Below are positions 1-7,376 of a DNA stretch of 18,706 nt, piece after piece. Origin of the DNA: a bacterium. Lineage in GTDB: Bacteria > Desulfobacterota > Deferrisomatia > Deferrisomatales > BM512. The stretch covers positions 1-18,706 of the forward strand of contig SRXB01000007.1 of NCBI GenBank assembly GCA_009724975.1, written 5' to 3'. Every line of letters starts with the position of its first letter. Position 1 is the first letter of the stretch. The notes beneath the pieces were generated by a model. It had not been told where the DNA came from, made no database searches, and was given only the letters and a program-made list of their open reading frames with translations. Both the position numbers and the translations under genes were made by a program.

Positions 1-1
1 A

Positions 2-1282
2 TCCGACGTTCTGGTCTACGACCTCGCGACCGACGGCTCCAAACACCTTTGGGCCGCCACGGAAAAAGGCGTTTACGACATAGACCTGGCCGCCGAGGAA
101 ATTCCCCAGGCCACCAAGGAAAGTCCCCACACCTACCAAGGCTATTCCGGCGCGGCGAACGAGGTCGGCGGAATAATAGACGTCTCCTCCCTCACCGGAA
201 CACCGGGCGCCGTTTACCACACGCGTTTCAACAGCTCCATCGGCAATTCGGCGAAATACCTTTTTTACCTTAATCCGGAGAATACGCCGCCGGTCCAGAT
301 GATAGGGAATCCCTTCCCCGAAAGCACCATCGGGTCGATGAAAATAATCGGCGACGAGCTTTACGTGGTCCAGGGCGGCTCCGACGCGACCCAGAACCCG
401 CGCAAGAGGACGATAGTCAAATACGCCTACAGCGCCGGCATCTGGGCCAAATCATACGTAGCCGATTTCTTTCCCGACGCGGGCCTATACGACGACACCC
501 GCGGCTATTACATAAGAGACATAGAGGTAAACCCCACCGACGGAACCATCTGGCTAGCCACCGACGGCTACGCCTTCTTCCAGGCCCCAAGCTCCCTTGG
601 CGTTTTCAGCAACAGGGTGTGCAAGGCTGGCGACGGAGTCGTCAACACAACTTCCGGGCTGACCGACTGGGAAGACCCCACCGACGACTACTACGGCCTG
701 CCGGGAGACTGCGCCGCCCCCGGGGCCGGCTGGCGACACATTCTGAAAAGGCCCAACTCCGTTGAAGGGATAGACAACACCGCTTTCCAGTACTACGGGG
801 CTCTCTATACCGATTCCGGCGAGAACACCTGGCTGGGGAGCGACCTTGGCGTGCGCGGCTACATATCGCGCCACCTCGCCCTTAGCGCAACCCGTTTTGT
901 CGGCATCTCCAGAAGAGCCCAAATAACCCTTGAAGATATGGAGCCGGGAACGGACGGATACGTTAAAATAACGGTGGGGTCCGTCTCCGCGAATTTCCCC
1001 GCCTTCTTCGACACAACCGGCAAAATCTCGCCGATAACCTTCGGCTTTACCTACGACCAGTCCGCCGACCCCGCCGCCATACCCTCGCCCGACCCCATCC
1101 TCTTCCCGGTGACAAGTTCGGCGGAGGGTGTAAAAATAACGGTGGAATACTTCCGCAACGCCGCCGACGCCGCCGCAACCCTCACAGCCGAATCGGCATG
1201 GGCCGAGATCGTCAAATTCGAGGACGACCTCATGATAGGCGGCCCCTGTTTCCTGGAGACCCTTTGGTCCCTCTCAAAGTAA
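2..1282 (+). CDS. Beta-propeller-like protein of unknown function (5' end outside window)
   Basis: The frame is open from the left edge of the window to a TAA at 1280-1282, giving 426 visible residues with no start codon in view, so this is a 3' fragment of a longer gene. The visible protein is rich in Gly, Asp, Tyr, Trp and Thr. It carries blade-like motifs such as LWAATEKGVYDID near its beginning and TIWLATDG around residues 180-190, which recall two-component-regulator propeller or ligand-binding beta-propeller repeats. The last 120 residues or so read as a beta-sandwich-like tail (for example VKITVGSVSANF and VKITVEYF). There is no catalytic motif and no sorting signal that I recognise. 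The next gene starts inside its last codons, so the two are probably co-transcribed. An extracytoplasmic location is inferred from the composition and from the secreted neighbour. The function is unknown. Confidence 0.6.
   Translation, partial: SDVLVYDLATDGSKHLWAATEKGVYDIDLAAEEIPQATKESPHTYQGYSGAANEVGGIIDVSSLTGTPGAVYHTRFNSSIGNSAKYLFYLNPENTPPVQMIGNPFPESTIGSMKIIGDELYVVQGGSDATQNPRKRTIVKYAYSAGIWAKSYVADFFPDAGLYDDTRGYYIRDIEVNPTDGTIWLATDGYAFFQAPSSLGVFSNRVCKAGDGVVNTTSGLTDWEDPTDDYYGLPGDCAAPGAGWRHILKRPNSVEGIDNTAFQYYGALYTDSGENTWLGSDLGVRGYISRHLALSATRFVGISRRAQITLEDMEPGTDGYVKITVGSVSANFPAFFDTTGKISPITFGFTYDQSADPAAIPSPDPILFPVTSSAEGVKITVEYFRNAADAAATLTAESAWAEIVKFEDDLMIGGPCFLETLWSLSK
1255..1258 (+). promoter_or_regulatory. 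Ribosome binding site (GGAG) for the LysM gene
   Basis: GGAG lies 5 nt before a TTG codon at 1264. This fixes the start of the downstream gene: translation from 1264 puts a clean signal peptide at the N-terminus, whereas the ATG at 1198 would add 22 Arg/Pro-rich residues in front of it. Confidence 0.5.
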
Positions 1283-3174
1283 AAAAACTGGCTCTGGCGA
1301 CGGTGGCGGTGGCAGTGGCGATGGCCTTAGCCACCCAAGCGGCGGAAAACCCGCCGCCCGACGACTCGCGCCTCCAGTTCAAAAAAACCCTTCACATACA
1401 GAATACGCCGAAGGGCGAAAGGATATTCGCCGAATCCCGCACAATTTCCAGGGGCGAGTTCATAGAGAACATCCTGCGCGACGACTACGGGATAGCTAAA
1501 GAAGACCTGCCCTTTTTCATGGCGGCCTTCCGCGAGCTCAATCCCGACACGGACCCCAAAAAACTGGTTGCGGGAAAAGCGGTCAAAATCCCGTTCAAGG
1601 TCGAACTTTCCGCCGCCGCGCCGCCACCCGAAAAAGCCTCCCCCGCGGCGGTCGAGCCCCCGAAGGCGCAACCCGCCGCCGCCAGATTGCAGAACAAGTA
1701 CACCGTGAAAAAGGGAGACACCCTCTGGTCGATTCTCTCGAAAATCTACGGCGTCGACAAAATGGCGGTAAAATCGGCCATCTCGCACGTTCAAAAGTCA
1801 AATCCCAAACTAAAGGACATAAACACCCTCTTTGTCGGCCAAGTCCTCGATATTCCGGTGGACAAGATACCCGCTGACGAGGCGCAGGCGCCCAAAGCCA
1901 TCGCCTCGCCTACGCCTACGCCGCAAGTGCCCCAGATTATCGCGGCGCCCTCCCCGAATAAACCCGAACCGGCGCCAACAGCAGAGCCCCCGAAGCCGCA
2001 AACGGTCGAGCCGGTCGCAAGCGTAGCGTCCAAAACAGCGCCTCCGCCCGTGGAGGCGATCGCCACCGCGCCCAAGCCCGCGCCTGAGAAAGCGGCTGAA
2101 ACGTCGGCTTCGCCACCCGCGAAGGAAGAACGGGCCGTCGAAATCTTCGCTTTACTGGAAAAGCTCGGCTGCAAAATCGAAAAAAGCGGCGAACGCTACA
2201 TACCTATATCCAGAGGCCGCTCAATCAAGCTGGACGCCTCGGTCTTCCCCCTTGTCTCCGGCCCCGCCGGAGGCAAAATCCTCATAGACGAAAAGGGGCA
2301 GCTTGCCGGCGAGATAAGCGAGGCGATAAAAAACGTCTGGGGATACAAGGCTATCCGCCCCGAGGGGAAAAGCGCGGAAACTTTTCTGGGCGAGGTCCTC
2401 TCGGAACTTAAATTTCATGAGCTGCGAGAGGGCGCGGGCTCAATCGCCCTGCCGGGCAAATTTTCTCTGAAAACCCGCGCCAAATGGACCGTCACCCCCC
2501 TTCCCGAAGATAAATGGCGCGGCGGAACCCACCTTCTCTTCCCCGCCGAAACGACCTTCGACCCCGACCTCCTCTCGCTGGCGCTTGAAAACGGCTACGC
2601 CGTGGACATGCTCGGCGAGGCAAAGGAGCTTTCACCGACGAAAACCCCAGTGGCGGTGAGCGCCAAGCTGCCGGATTCCTCGACGATTGAAGGAGCTGCG
2701 CAAATTCTGTCGCTTTTGGGGATAAAATCTTCGATAAAGCCCGCCCTCACACTGAAGCTGGACAGCGGAACCTCCTATACGATACGTCCGCAACTCGTCT
2801 TCGAAAGCGGCTCCCTGAAATACGGCGTGCCGCCGCAAAAACCGGCCAACGCGGAATCGATAATGGTTAAAGCGGGCTATTTTACCTTCCCGTGGCCCGG
2901 CTCGACCGACCCCGTTGCCCGCGTCGCGGACCTTCTGGCCCTGATGGGCGTCTCGGCGAACAAAAAAGAGCTTTCGCTGCCGCAAGAGGGGGCCTTCTCC
3001 CTCTCGGTCTTCGGAGTCGTCATAGACAGCCCCGCCCTGACCGCTAGCCTTTACCCGGAGCTTTCCGAGAGCGAGCGCGCCGAGCGCAAGGTCTTCCTCA
3101 CCGCCGCCTCCCTTCCTCCAAAGGGGGTCTCTCTCCTCTACCGCAACGGCTTCCTGCCCTGGGCGGCCCAATGA
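1264..3174 (+). CDS. Secreted LysM-domain protein
   Basis: This is a 636-residue protein when started at TTG 1264 (GGAG 5 nt upstream). Residues 1-27 form a signal peptide: VPLKVKK, then a Leu/Ala/Val core, ending near ATQAA-E. A LysM domain at about residues 144-200 has the classic YTVKKGDTLWSI opening and the GQVLDIP close. It should bind peptidoglycan or related glycans in the periplasm or at the envelope. A weaker LysM-like segment at about 57-111 ends in GKAVKIPF. A Pro/Ala/Lys/Glu-rich linker spans roughly 201-298. The remaining 340 residues contain a loosely repeated unit: a Leu-rich helix ending in LG or a similar turn (LLEKLGCKI, VLSELKFHE, ILSLLGIKS, LLALMGVSA) followed by beta-type sequence. 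I do not recognise that region as a named domain. The gene begins 19 bp inside the preceding one and its stop overlaps the start of rfaE2, so the three form an operon. The LysM call is firm; the overall role is unknown. Confidence 0.8.
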   Translation: MVPLKVKKLALATVAVAVAMALATQAAENPPPDDSRLQFKKTLHIQNTPKGERIFAESRTISRGEFIENILRDDYGIAKEDLPFFMAAFRELNPDTDPKKLVAGKAVKIPFKVELSAAAPPPEKASPAAVEPPKAQPAAARLQNKYTVKKGDTLWSILSKIYGVDKMAVKSAISHVQKSNPKLKDINTLFVGQVLDIPVDKIPADEAQAPKAIASPTPTPQVPQIIAAPSPNKPEPAPTAEPPKPQTVEPVASVASKTAPPPVEAIATAPKPAPEKAAETSASPPAKEERAVEIFALLEKLGCKIEKSGERYIPISRGRSIKLDASVFPLVSGPAGGKILIDEKGQLAGEISEAIKNVWGYKAIRPEGKSAETFLGEVLSELKFHELREGAGSIALPGKFSLKTRAKWTVTPLPEDKWRGGTHLLFPAETTFDPDLLSLALENGYAVDMLGEAKELSPTKTPVAVSAKLPDSSTIEGAAQILSLLGIKSSIKPALTLKLDSGTSYTIRPQLVFESGSLKYGVPPQKPANAESIMVKAGYFTFPWPGSTDPVARVADLLALMGVSANKKELSLPQEGAFSLSVFGVVIDSPALTASLYPELSESERAERKVFLTAASLPPKGVSLLYRNGFLPWAAQ

Positions 3175-3659
3175 GCGCCAAAGCCATCCCCCTTGCCTCG
3201 CTGAAAAAAATCGTCGCCGCCCACAAAAAGCGGGGGCAAAAAGTTGTCTTCACCAACGGGTGTTTCGACATACTTCACCCGGGCCACGTTACCTACCTGC
3301 AAAAAGCAAGGAAACTTGGGGGCGTTTTGGTTGTGGGGATGAACTCAGACGCCTCCGTGAAGCGCCAGAACAAGGGGCCGGAGAGGCCAATACTGGGAGA
3401 GGAGGAGCGTGCGGCTATTCTGGGGGCGCTGGCGTGCGTCAGCTACGTCGTAATCTTCGACGAAGACACCCCTCTTCGGCTGATAGAGGAGCTTGTGCCC
3501 GACGTGCTCGTGAAAGGCGGGGACTGGCCCATTGAAAAAATAGTTGGCCGGGAGGTAGTCCAAAGATCAGGCGGAGAAGTGCTCACCATACCCTTCGTGG
3601 AGGGAAAGTCGACAACCTCGATAATCGAACGGATTCTGACCCGCTTCAAAAAAGGCTAA
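3171..3659 (+). CDS. rfaE2: D-glycero-beta-D-manno-heptose 1-phosphate adenylyltransferase
   Basis: This 162-residue stand-alone nucleotidyltransferase corresponds to the C-terminal half of the bifunctional HldE protein. It transfers AMP from ATP to heptose 1-phosphate, making ADP-heptose for the lipopolysaccharide inner core; it is cytoplasmic. The cytidylyltransferase-type signature is complete: FTNGCFDILHPGHV at residues 27-40, containing HxGH at 36-39, and the distal STTSII at 147-152, the family's version of the ISSTxIR loop. LVKGGDW (113-119) is also typical. No kinase half is fused, so a separate sugar-kinase partner would be expected elsewhere. The ATG overlaps the LysM gene's TGA (ATGA), indicating translational coupling. 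Its TAA overlaps the stop codon of the convergent gene on the other strand. Confidence 0.93.
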   Translation: MSAKAIPLASLKKIVAAHKKRGQKVVFTNGCFDILHPGHVTYLQKARKLGGVLVVGMNSDASVKRQNKGPERPILGEEERAAILGALACVSYVVIFDEDTPLRLIEELVPDVLVKGGDWPIEKIVGREVVQRSGGEVLTIPFVEGKSTTSIIERILTRFKKG

Positions 3660-5251
3660 AGGCCCTTCCCATCGCAACGGATTTTCCCGTAGTCGCGCTT
3701 GAAATCGAAAACCTTCCCTTCGTGGAAGCCGAGGTGGCACCTTTTGCAGGAAGACTCCTCGACCGCCCGCGAAATCCCCTCCTTGCCCCCCTTGTGCAAA
3801 GACCCCCTGCCGTGGCAAGCCTCGCACCCCACCACCTGCTCCACGGCGGCGCCGGAAGAAAAAACCAGCTTGGTATAATGGCAGGAAAAGCACTCGCCTT
3901 CGGCCTTTTGACGGTAAAGGGCGTTGCCCGCCCTGTAGTGCGGGGTCTTGACCCAAAAATCGTATTCCTTCTGGTGGCATTTGCGGCAAAGGACGGTGCC
4001 TGTGTTGTAGGGGGTGTTATCCGGCGGCGCAGGGGGCGAAGCCTCCGCCTTGGGGGCAGCCTGCCGGTTTTTAGGCGTTGGTGCAGGCGTCGGATTTAGC
4101 GCCTGGTTTTTCTTTGCCAGTTCCATGGCCTGGCGGGCTATCTCCTCCCGCCTCACCTCTTCGGGGTTCGGGCCAAGGGATGAGACCGCCTTTGCGATTG
4201 CGGCATCGTCCTTGACCGAATCGTCCAGGTATATGGTTTTGTGCGAGAAAGATACGGGGCGAGCCCCCTCAAGGGTTTTGAGGCTCCGGCTCAGGATTTC
4301 CACGCCCTTTCCAAGCCTTTCGACCTCTGCGGAGGAAGGCGAGGGCTTTTTCTTTTCAGCGTCCAGCGCAAGGCGAGCCTTTTCAAGTTCGGCCCTTGTT
4401 GAATCAACCTGATAAGGAGCCACCGGCAACCGCCACCCGCCCGAAAGAGAGGCCCCCGCGATATTCAGCTCGCCAATCTGCCTTCCCCTGTCGGAAGCGC
4501 GCAAAATAAGGGTGTCGCCCACACGGCTCGGGTCGGGCAAAAGCCGCTGGCCCTGCCCGCCGCCGATGATGATATTTATTCCCGGCACCCTTCGCGCAAG
4601 CTCGTGCTCGTCGTCAAAGCCAAGGTCCGAGAGGGCAACCACTATATCCGCCCCCTTTACAAGCTCAAGGGTCCGCCTGGCGCTCTCCTCCCACCCTTCC
4701 ACCCTTATGCCCAAGGAGCGGTCTCGTTCCGGCATTGGGTAGGTAAGGCCGATTACTGCTACTTTTTTCCCCCTCCAGTCTATTATTTTCGCCCTGGGGA
4801 AGGGGTGCTTTCCGTTATCGAGGACGATATTGGAGGAGATAAGGGGCAAATCGTACTTGTCCATCAGCCCGAGGAGAAAAGGCACGCCGTTTACGATGTC
4901 CTTTCGCCCCACGCCAAAGACGTCCGGCTTCATTTTCAACAGGGAATCGGCGATGAGGGCCGCCCGCGACTCAAGCCACTGGCGTTCATCGCCTACGGGC
5001 AAAGAAGAATCCTGCCCGAAGAGGGCGTCCCCTCCCTCAAGGTAAAGAACCGACCCGCCTTCGGCCCTCAGTTCTTCCAGCTTTGTCTCTCTACGGGCAA
5101 GACCCCCGAGTCTGCCGCTCTTTCAGCCGCAGGGGAGAATCTCTCCGGCTATTCCGGAGCCGTAAATAATTCGCAGGTTAATGCCATCGGCGGCCAGCGC
5201 CTGGGAAGCCGCCAGCAAAATCACCAGACAGATGAAAAATCTTTTCAGCAT
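3656..5251 (-). CDS. UshA-like selenoprotein with C-terminal tetraheme cytochrome c module
   Basis: Read from ATG 5251-5249 to TAG 3658-3656, this encodes 531 residues if the single in-frame TGA (codon 43) is read as selenocysteine. Residues 1-21 are a signal peptide (MLKRFF, then a hydrophobic core, ending ALAA). Residues 40-54 read PCGU-KSGRLGGLARR, with U the TGA. GGD at 73-75, NIIIGGG at about 225-231 and the overall layout match the N-terminal domain of UshA-type 5'-nucleotidases/metallophosphatases. However, most dinuclear-metal ligands of that family are replaced: DxH is G33/A35, GNHE is GVGRKD at 113-118, and GHSH is GGQGQ. A charged helical stretch (about 287-383) and a Pro/Ala linker (388-414) lead to four CxxCH heme-binding motifs: CRKCH 422-426, CFSCH 454-458, CEACH 476-480 and CKRCH 502-506. 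A periplasmic redox role is inferred. From memory, NCBI uses the name UshA-like (seleno)protein for such a family, with Cys replacing Sec in some members; I could not verify this here. Without recoding, the protein would start near 5002 and lack its signal peptide, which the hemes require. The substrate is unknown. Confidence 0.82.
5096..5116 (-). promoter_or_regulatory. SECIS-like stem-loop just downstream of the TGA
   Basis: Six nucleotides after the TGA, the minus strand can fold as GGCAGAC (5116-5110), loop TCGGGG (5109-5104), then GTCTTGCC (5103-5096). This is a 7-bp stem with one unpaired U on the 3' arm and G residues in the apical loop. Bacterial SECIS elements lie inside the coding region directly after the UGA, with loop guanines recognised by SelB. 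The distance from the UGA to the loop (13 nt) is near the lower end of the usual range. Folding was done by eye only. Confidence 0.55.
5123..5125 (-). other. In-frame TGA, probable selenocysteine codon (Sec43)
   Basis: On the minus strand the codons around the TGA read CCC TGC GGC TGA AAG AGC GGC, i.e. Pro-Cys-Gly-Sec-Lys-Ser-Gly. Frame and domain homology continue on both sides: a signal peptide 22 residues upstream, and GGLARR and then GGD downstream. No other stop interrupts 5251-3659. A Cys-Gly-Sec spacing is a credible redox pair. The alternative is a TGC-to-TGA nonsense mutation or a sequencing error. Confidence 0.78.
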
Positions 5252-5257
5252 CGCAAA

Positions 5258-5263
5258 TCCTCT
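5258..5263 (-). promoter_or_regulatory. Ribosome binding site (AGAGGA) for the selenoprotein
   Basis: AGAGGA on the minus strand sits 6 nt upstream of ATG 5251. This supports initiation ahead of the TGA rather than at an internal TTG near 5002, where no purine-rich site stands out and the signal peptide would be lost. Confidence 0.55.
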
Positions 5264-5379
5264 TTCAATCAACCAAAAGAACGCGCACTCATATAGATAC
5301 TCTCTTGAAGGCCACCTTGCAACGCCAAGGCCCCTCCAGATTAATATTTCGAAAAAAACCCGTATAATTTTAAGAACCC

Positions 5380-5409
5380 TTGCCGTTTGACCGCGCGCTT
5401 GATTATCAT
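5380..5409 (+). promoter_or_regulatory. Candidate sigma-70 promoter for the HD-GYP/recA gene run
   Basis: TTGCCG (5380-5385, 4/6 to consensus) and TATCAT (5404-5409, 5/6 to consensus) are separated by 18 nt and lie 31 nt before ATG 5441. Position and spacing fit a promoter for the downstream run of genes. The match is moderate and was judged by eye. Confidence 0.38.
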
Positions 5410-5440
5410 GTCGTAATCGAAAACCTTGGGGGGGAAGAAG

Positions 5441-6907
5441 ATGCGAGGACCTGCCTTTATGGAATCAGCCTCCTATGTTGGCCGAGTCCTGGTTGTTGAC
5501 GACGAGCAGGACATAACAACAGTTCTCGGAGACGTGCTTTCGGCCCACGGCTACGCGACGACCTCCGCCCAAAATGCGCAGGACGCCATAGAGGCGTACC
5601 GCAGAGATACCTTCGACATAGTAATAACCGACCTGAAAATGCCCGGCCTCTCGGGGCTGGACCTTCTCGCCGCCATAAAAAGCCTGAATCCCGACGCCAC
5701 CGTGATAATCATGACCGGCTACGCCACGGTCGAGACGGCTATCGACGCCCTCAAGAAAGGCGCATACGACTACATCCTGAAGCCCTTCAAGATAGGCGAA
5801 CTCTTGCAGGTGGTGGATCGCGCCTTCGAAAAAATGCGCCTGGCCGCCGAAAACATACAGCTCAAGGAGCAGCTTGCCCTCCTTAGGCTCAGCGAAGCCG
5901 TCTCCTCCAGCCTCTCATTGGACGAGATTCTCTCCATAGTGGTTGAAACCGCCTTAAAAGAGGTTGACGCGGACGGCGTCGAAATACTCTTCAAGGAACC
6001 TGGATCCGTTGATTTCTCCCGCAGGCTGGCCTCCGGAGAGTGCGTAGGCGAAAACGCCGCGGCGGATTGCGCGTTGCTGGAAAAAATGTTCAAGGAGAGC
6101 AACGCGGTAAAGCTATCCGGAGAATCGCTAAAAACCATCCTCTCGCCAGAGGCGAAAGAATGCGCGGGCGCGATGCTCAGCGTTCCGCTCAGGCGCGGCT
6201 CCGGCATATTGGGGATGCTCAACGCCTTCAGGAAATCAGATAAGCGTATTTTTCTGCCCCGCGAGGAAAAGGCCCTCTTCGTTCTCGGCGAACGCGCCGC
6301 CGCCAGCGTAGAAAACGCCCTTTTATACTCTGACCTTGAAAACGCCTTTCGCGAAACGATACAAAGCCTTGCCCTCGCACTAGAAGCCAAGGACGCCTAC
6401 ACCCACGGCCACTCCGAAAACGTGACGCGCCTTTGCGAGGCAACCGCCGTGGAAATGGGGTGCGGGAAAAAATTCGTGGATACCATAAGGCAGGCGGGGA
6501 TTCTCCACGACATAGGCAAAATCGGCATCTCCGGCGTAATCCTCAACAAGCCCGGGCGGCTCAGCTCGGCGGAATACCGCATAATCCAGTCTCACACGCA
6601 GATGGGAAAGAGAATCCTGGAAAACATCTCCTTTTTGCGCGACGTGGTTCCAATCGTCTACCATCACCACGAAAGATACGACGGCACCGGCTATCCGGAA
6701 GGATTATCCGGAGACGAGATACCGCTTGGCGCTAGAATAATGCAGGTCGCCGACACCTACGACGCCATGACCTCAAACCGCCCCTACCGCAACGGCCTCC
6801 CGCACGAACATGCGGTTACAGAGCTTGAGCGGTGCAGCGGAACCCAGCTCGACCCCAAGTGCGTCGCGGCCTTCGTGAAAATGTGCCAAAAGCAACAGCA
6901 GGTATGA
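5441..6907 (+). CDS. Response regulator with REC, GAF and HD-GYP domains
   Basis: This 488-residue protein has three parts. Residues 14-130 are a receiver domain with the acidic pair D20/D21, phospho-acceptor D64 (ITDLKMPG), T92 and K114 (YILKP). Residues about 150-295 are GAF-like and follow a helical linker. Residues about 300-488 are an HD-GYP domain with HDIGKIGI (356-363) and HHERYDGTGYP (409-419), the metal-binding and signature residues of cyclic-di-GMP phosphodiesterases. The expected activity is hydrolysis of c-di-GMP in the cytoplasm, controlled by phosphorylation and by a GAF ligand. No cognate histidine kinase is in the window. ATG 5441 was chosen as start; ATG 5459 (AGGA 9 nt upstream) is an equally possible second start, and TTG 5426 is less likely. 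Its stop overlaps pgpA (ATGA). Being ahead of pilT, it could connect c-di-GMP to type IV pilus retraction, but that is inference. Confidence 0.9.
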   Translation: MRGPAFMESASYVGRVLVVDDEQDITTVLGDVLSAHGYATTSAQNAQDAIEAYRRDTFDIVITDLKMPGLSGLDLLAAIKSLNPDATVIIMTGYATVETAIDALKKGAYDYILKPFKIGELLQVVDRAFEKMRLAAENIQLKEQLALLRLSEAVSSSLSLDEILSIVVETALKEVDADGVEILFKEPGSVDFSRRLASGECVGENAAADCALLEKMFKESNAVKLSGESLKTILSPEAKECAGAMLSVPLRRGSGILGMLNAFRKSDKRIFLPREEKALFVLGERAAASVENALLYSDLENAFRETIQSLALALEAKDAYTHGHSENVTRLCEATAVEMGCGKKFVDTIRQAGILHDIGKIGISGVILNKPGRLSSAEYRIIQSHTQMGKRILENISFLRDVVPIVYHHHERYDGTGYPEGLSGDEIPLGARIMQVADTYDAMTSNRPYRNGLPHEHAVTELERCSGTQLDPKCVAAFVKMCQKQQQV

Positions 6908-7362
6908 GCCGGGCAATCGTAAAAGTCCTCGCATCGGGTTTCGGATTCGGCTTCGCGCCCTTCGCCCCCGGCACCTTCGGAACCCTGCCCGCCCTTCCGC
7001 TGGCATTCGCGCTCCACTTCCTGCCGCCCTGGATTTTCACTTTGACCCTGGCAGCCTTCACCCTCGCGGGAACCCTTATCTGCCAGGACGCGACGAAAGC
7101 CAGCCCCGAAAAAGACCCTGGATGGGTGGTCTTTGACGAGATAGTCGGATTCTTGTGGGCGACCGCTTTTTTGCCCCCCACACCGGCCTCTTACGCCGCT
7201 GCGTTTTTTTTGTTCAGGGTCTTTGATATAATCAAGCCCTGGCCAGCCGGATTCATAGACAAGAAGGTGAAGGGCGGCTGGGGAATAGTGCTTGACGACG
7301 TCGCGGCGGGAATTTACGCCCGCTTTTTGCTTTGGCTGGCGCTTTGCGCCAAATTATCATGA
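6904..7362 (+). CDS. pgpA: Phosphatidylglycerophosphatase A
   Basis: This is a 152-residue inner-membrane enzyme that removes phosphate from phosphatidylglycerophosphate to give phosphatidylglycerol. Family signatures are present: FAPFAPGTFGTLPALPLA near the N-terminus, VVFDEIVGF in the middle with the catalytic-region acidic pair, and FRVFDIIKPWPAGFIDKK followed by GGWGIVLDDVAAGIYA. Several hydrophobic segments span most of its length, as expected. The start ATG overlaps the previous gene's TGA, suggesting coupling; in-frame upstream codons would only add a non-homologous Arg-rich extension. Length is normal for the family. Confidence 0.93.
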   Translation: MSRAIVKVLASGFGFGFAPFAPGTFGTLPALPLAFALHFLPPWIFTLTLAAFTLAGTLICQDATKASPEKDPGWVVFDEIVGFLWATAFLPPTPASYAAAFFLFRVFDIIKPWPAGFIDKKVKGGWGIVLDDVAAGIYARFLLWLALCAKLS

Positions 7363-7376
7363 GCGGGTGAGACCAA

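Larger units (their letters stand above)
5252..5440. other. Divergent intergenic region between the selenoprotein and HD-GYP regulator genes
   Basis: This 189-bp, relatively A+T-rich gap separates two divergent genes and should hold promoters for both. Besides the plus-strand promoter listed separately, it contains a perfect TATAAT at 5363-5368 with no good -35 partner. On the minus strand, a weak TTGCAA (5322-5317) stands 17 nt before TATCTA. I see no operator palindrome and no coding potential. Confidence 0.4.

Noticed and set aside
1910..2120. Pro/Ala-rich stretches in the LysM gene as a DNA repeat array or CRISPR-like structure
   Set aside because: They are irregular low-complexity coding sequence in frame with the protein, with no constant unit or spacing.
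3656..5002. Treating the cytochrome gene as a 448-aa protein starting at TTG 5002
   Set aside because: That version lacks a signal peptide although it has four periplasm-type heme sites. The frame upstream of the TGA encodes a perfect signal peptide preceded by a ribosome binding site.
4604..5296. 230-aa plus-strand frame opposite the selenoprotein start
   Set aside because: It is antisense to a frame with signal peptide, conserved motifs and heme sites. Its translation has no recognisable domain and no good ribosome binding site.
5363..5368. Perfect TATAAT as the main promoter of the HD-GYP regulator
   Set aside because: No reasonable -35 hexamer sits 16-18 nt upstream; kept only as a note in the intergenic region.
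5426..5440. TTG 5426 as start of the HD-GYP regulator
   Set aside because: It adds five residues without a ribosome binding site. ATG 5441 or 5459 are better.
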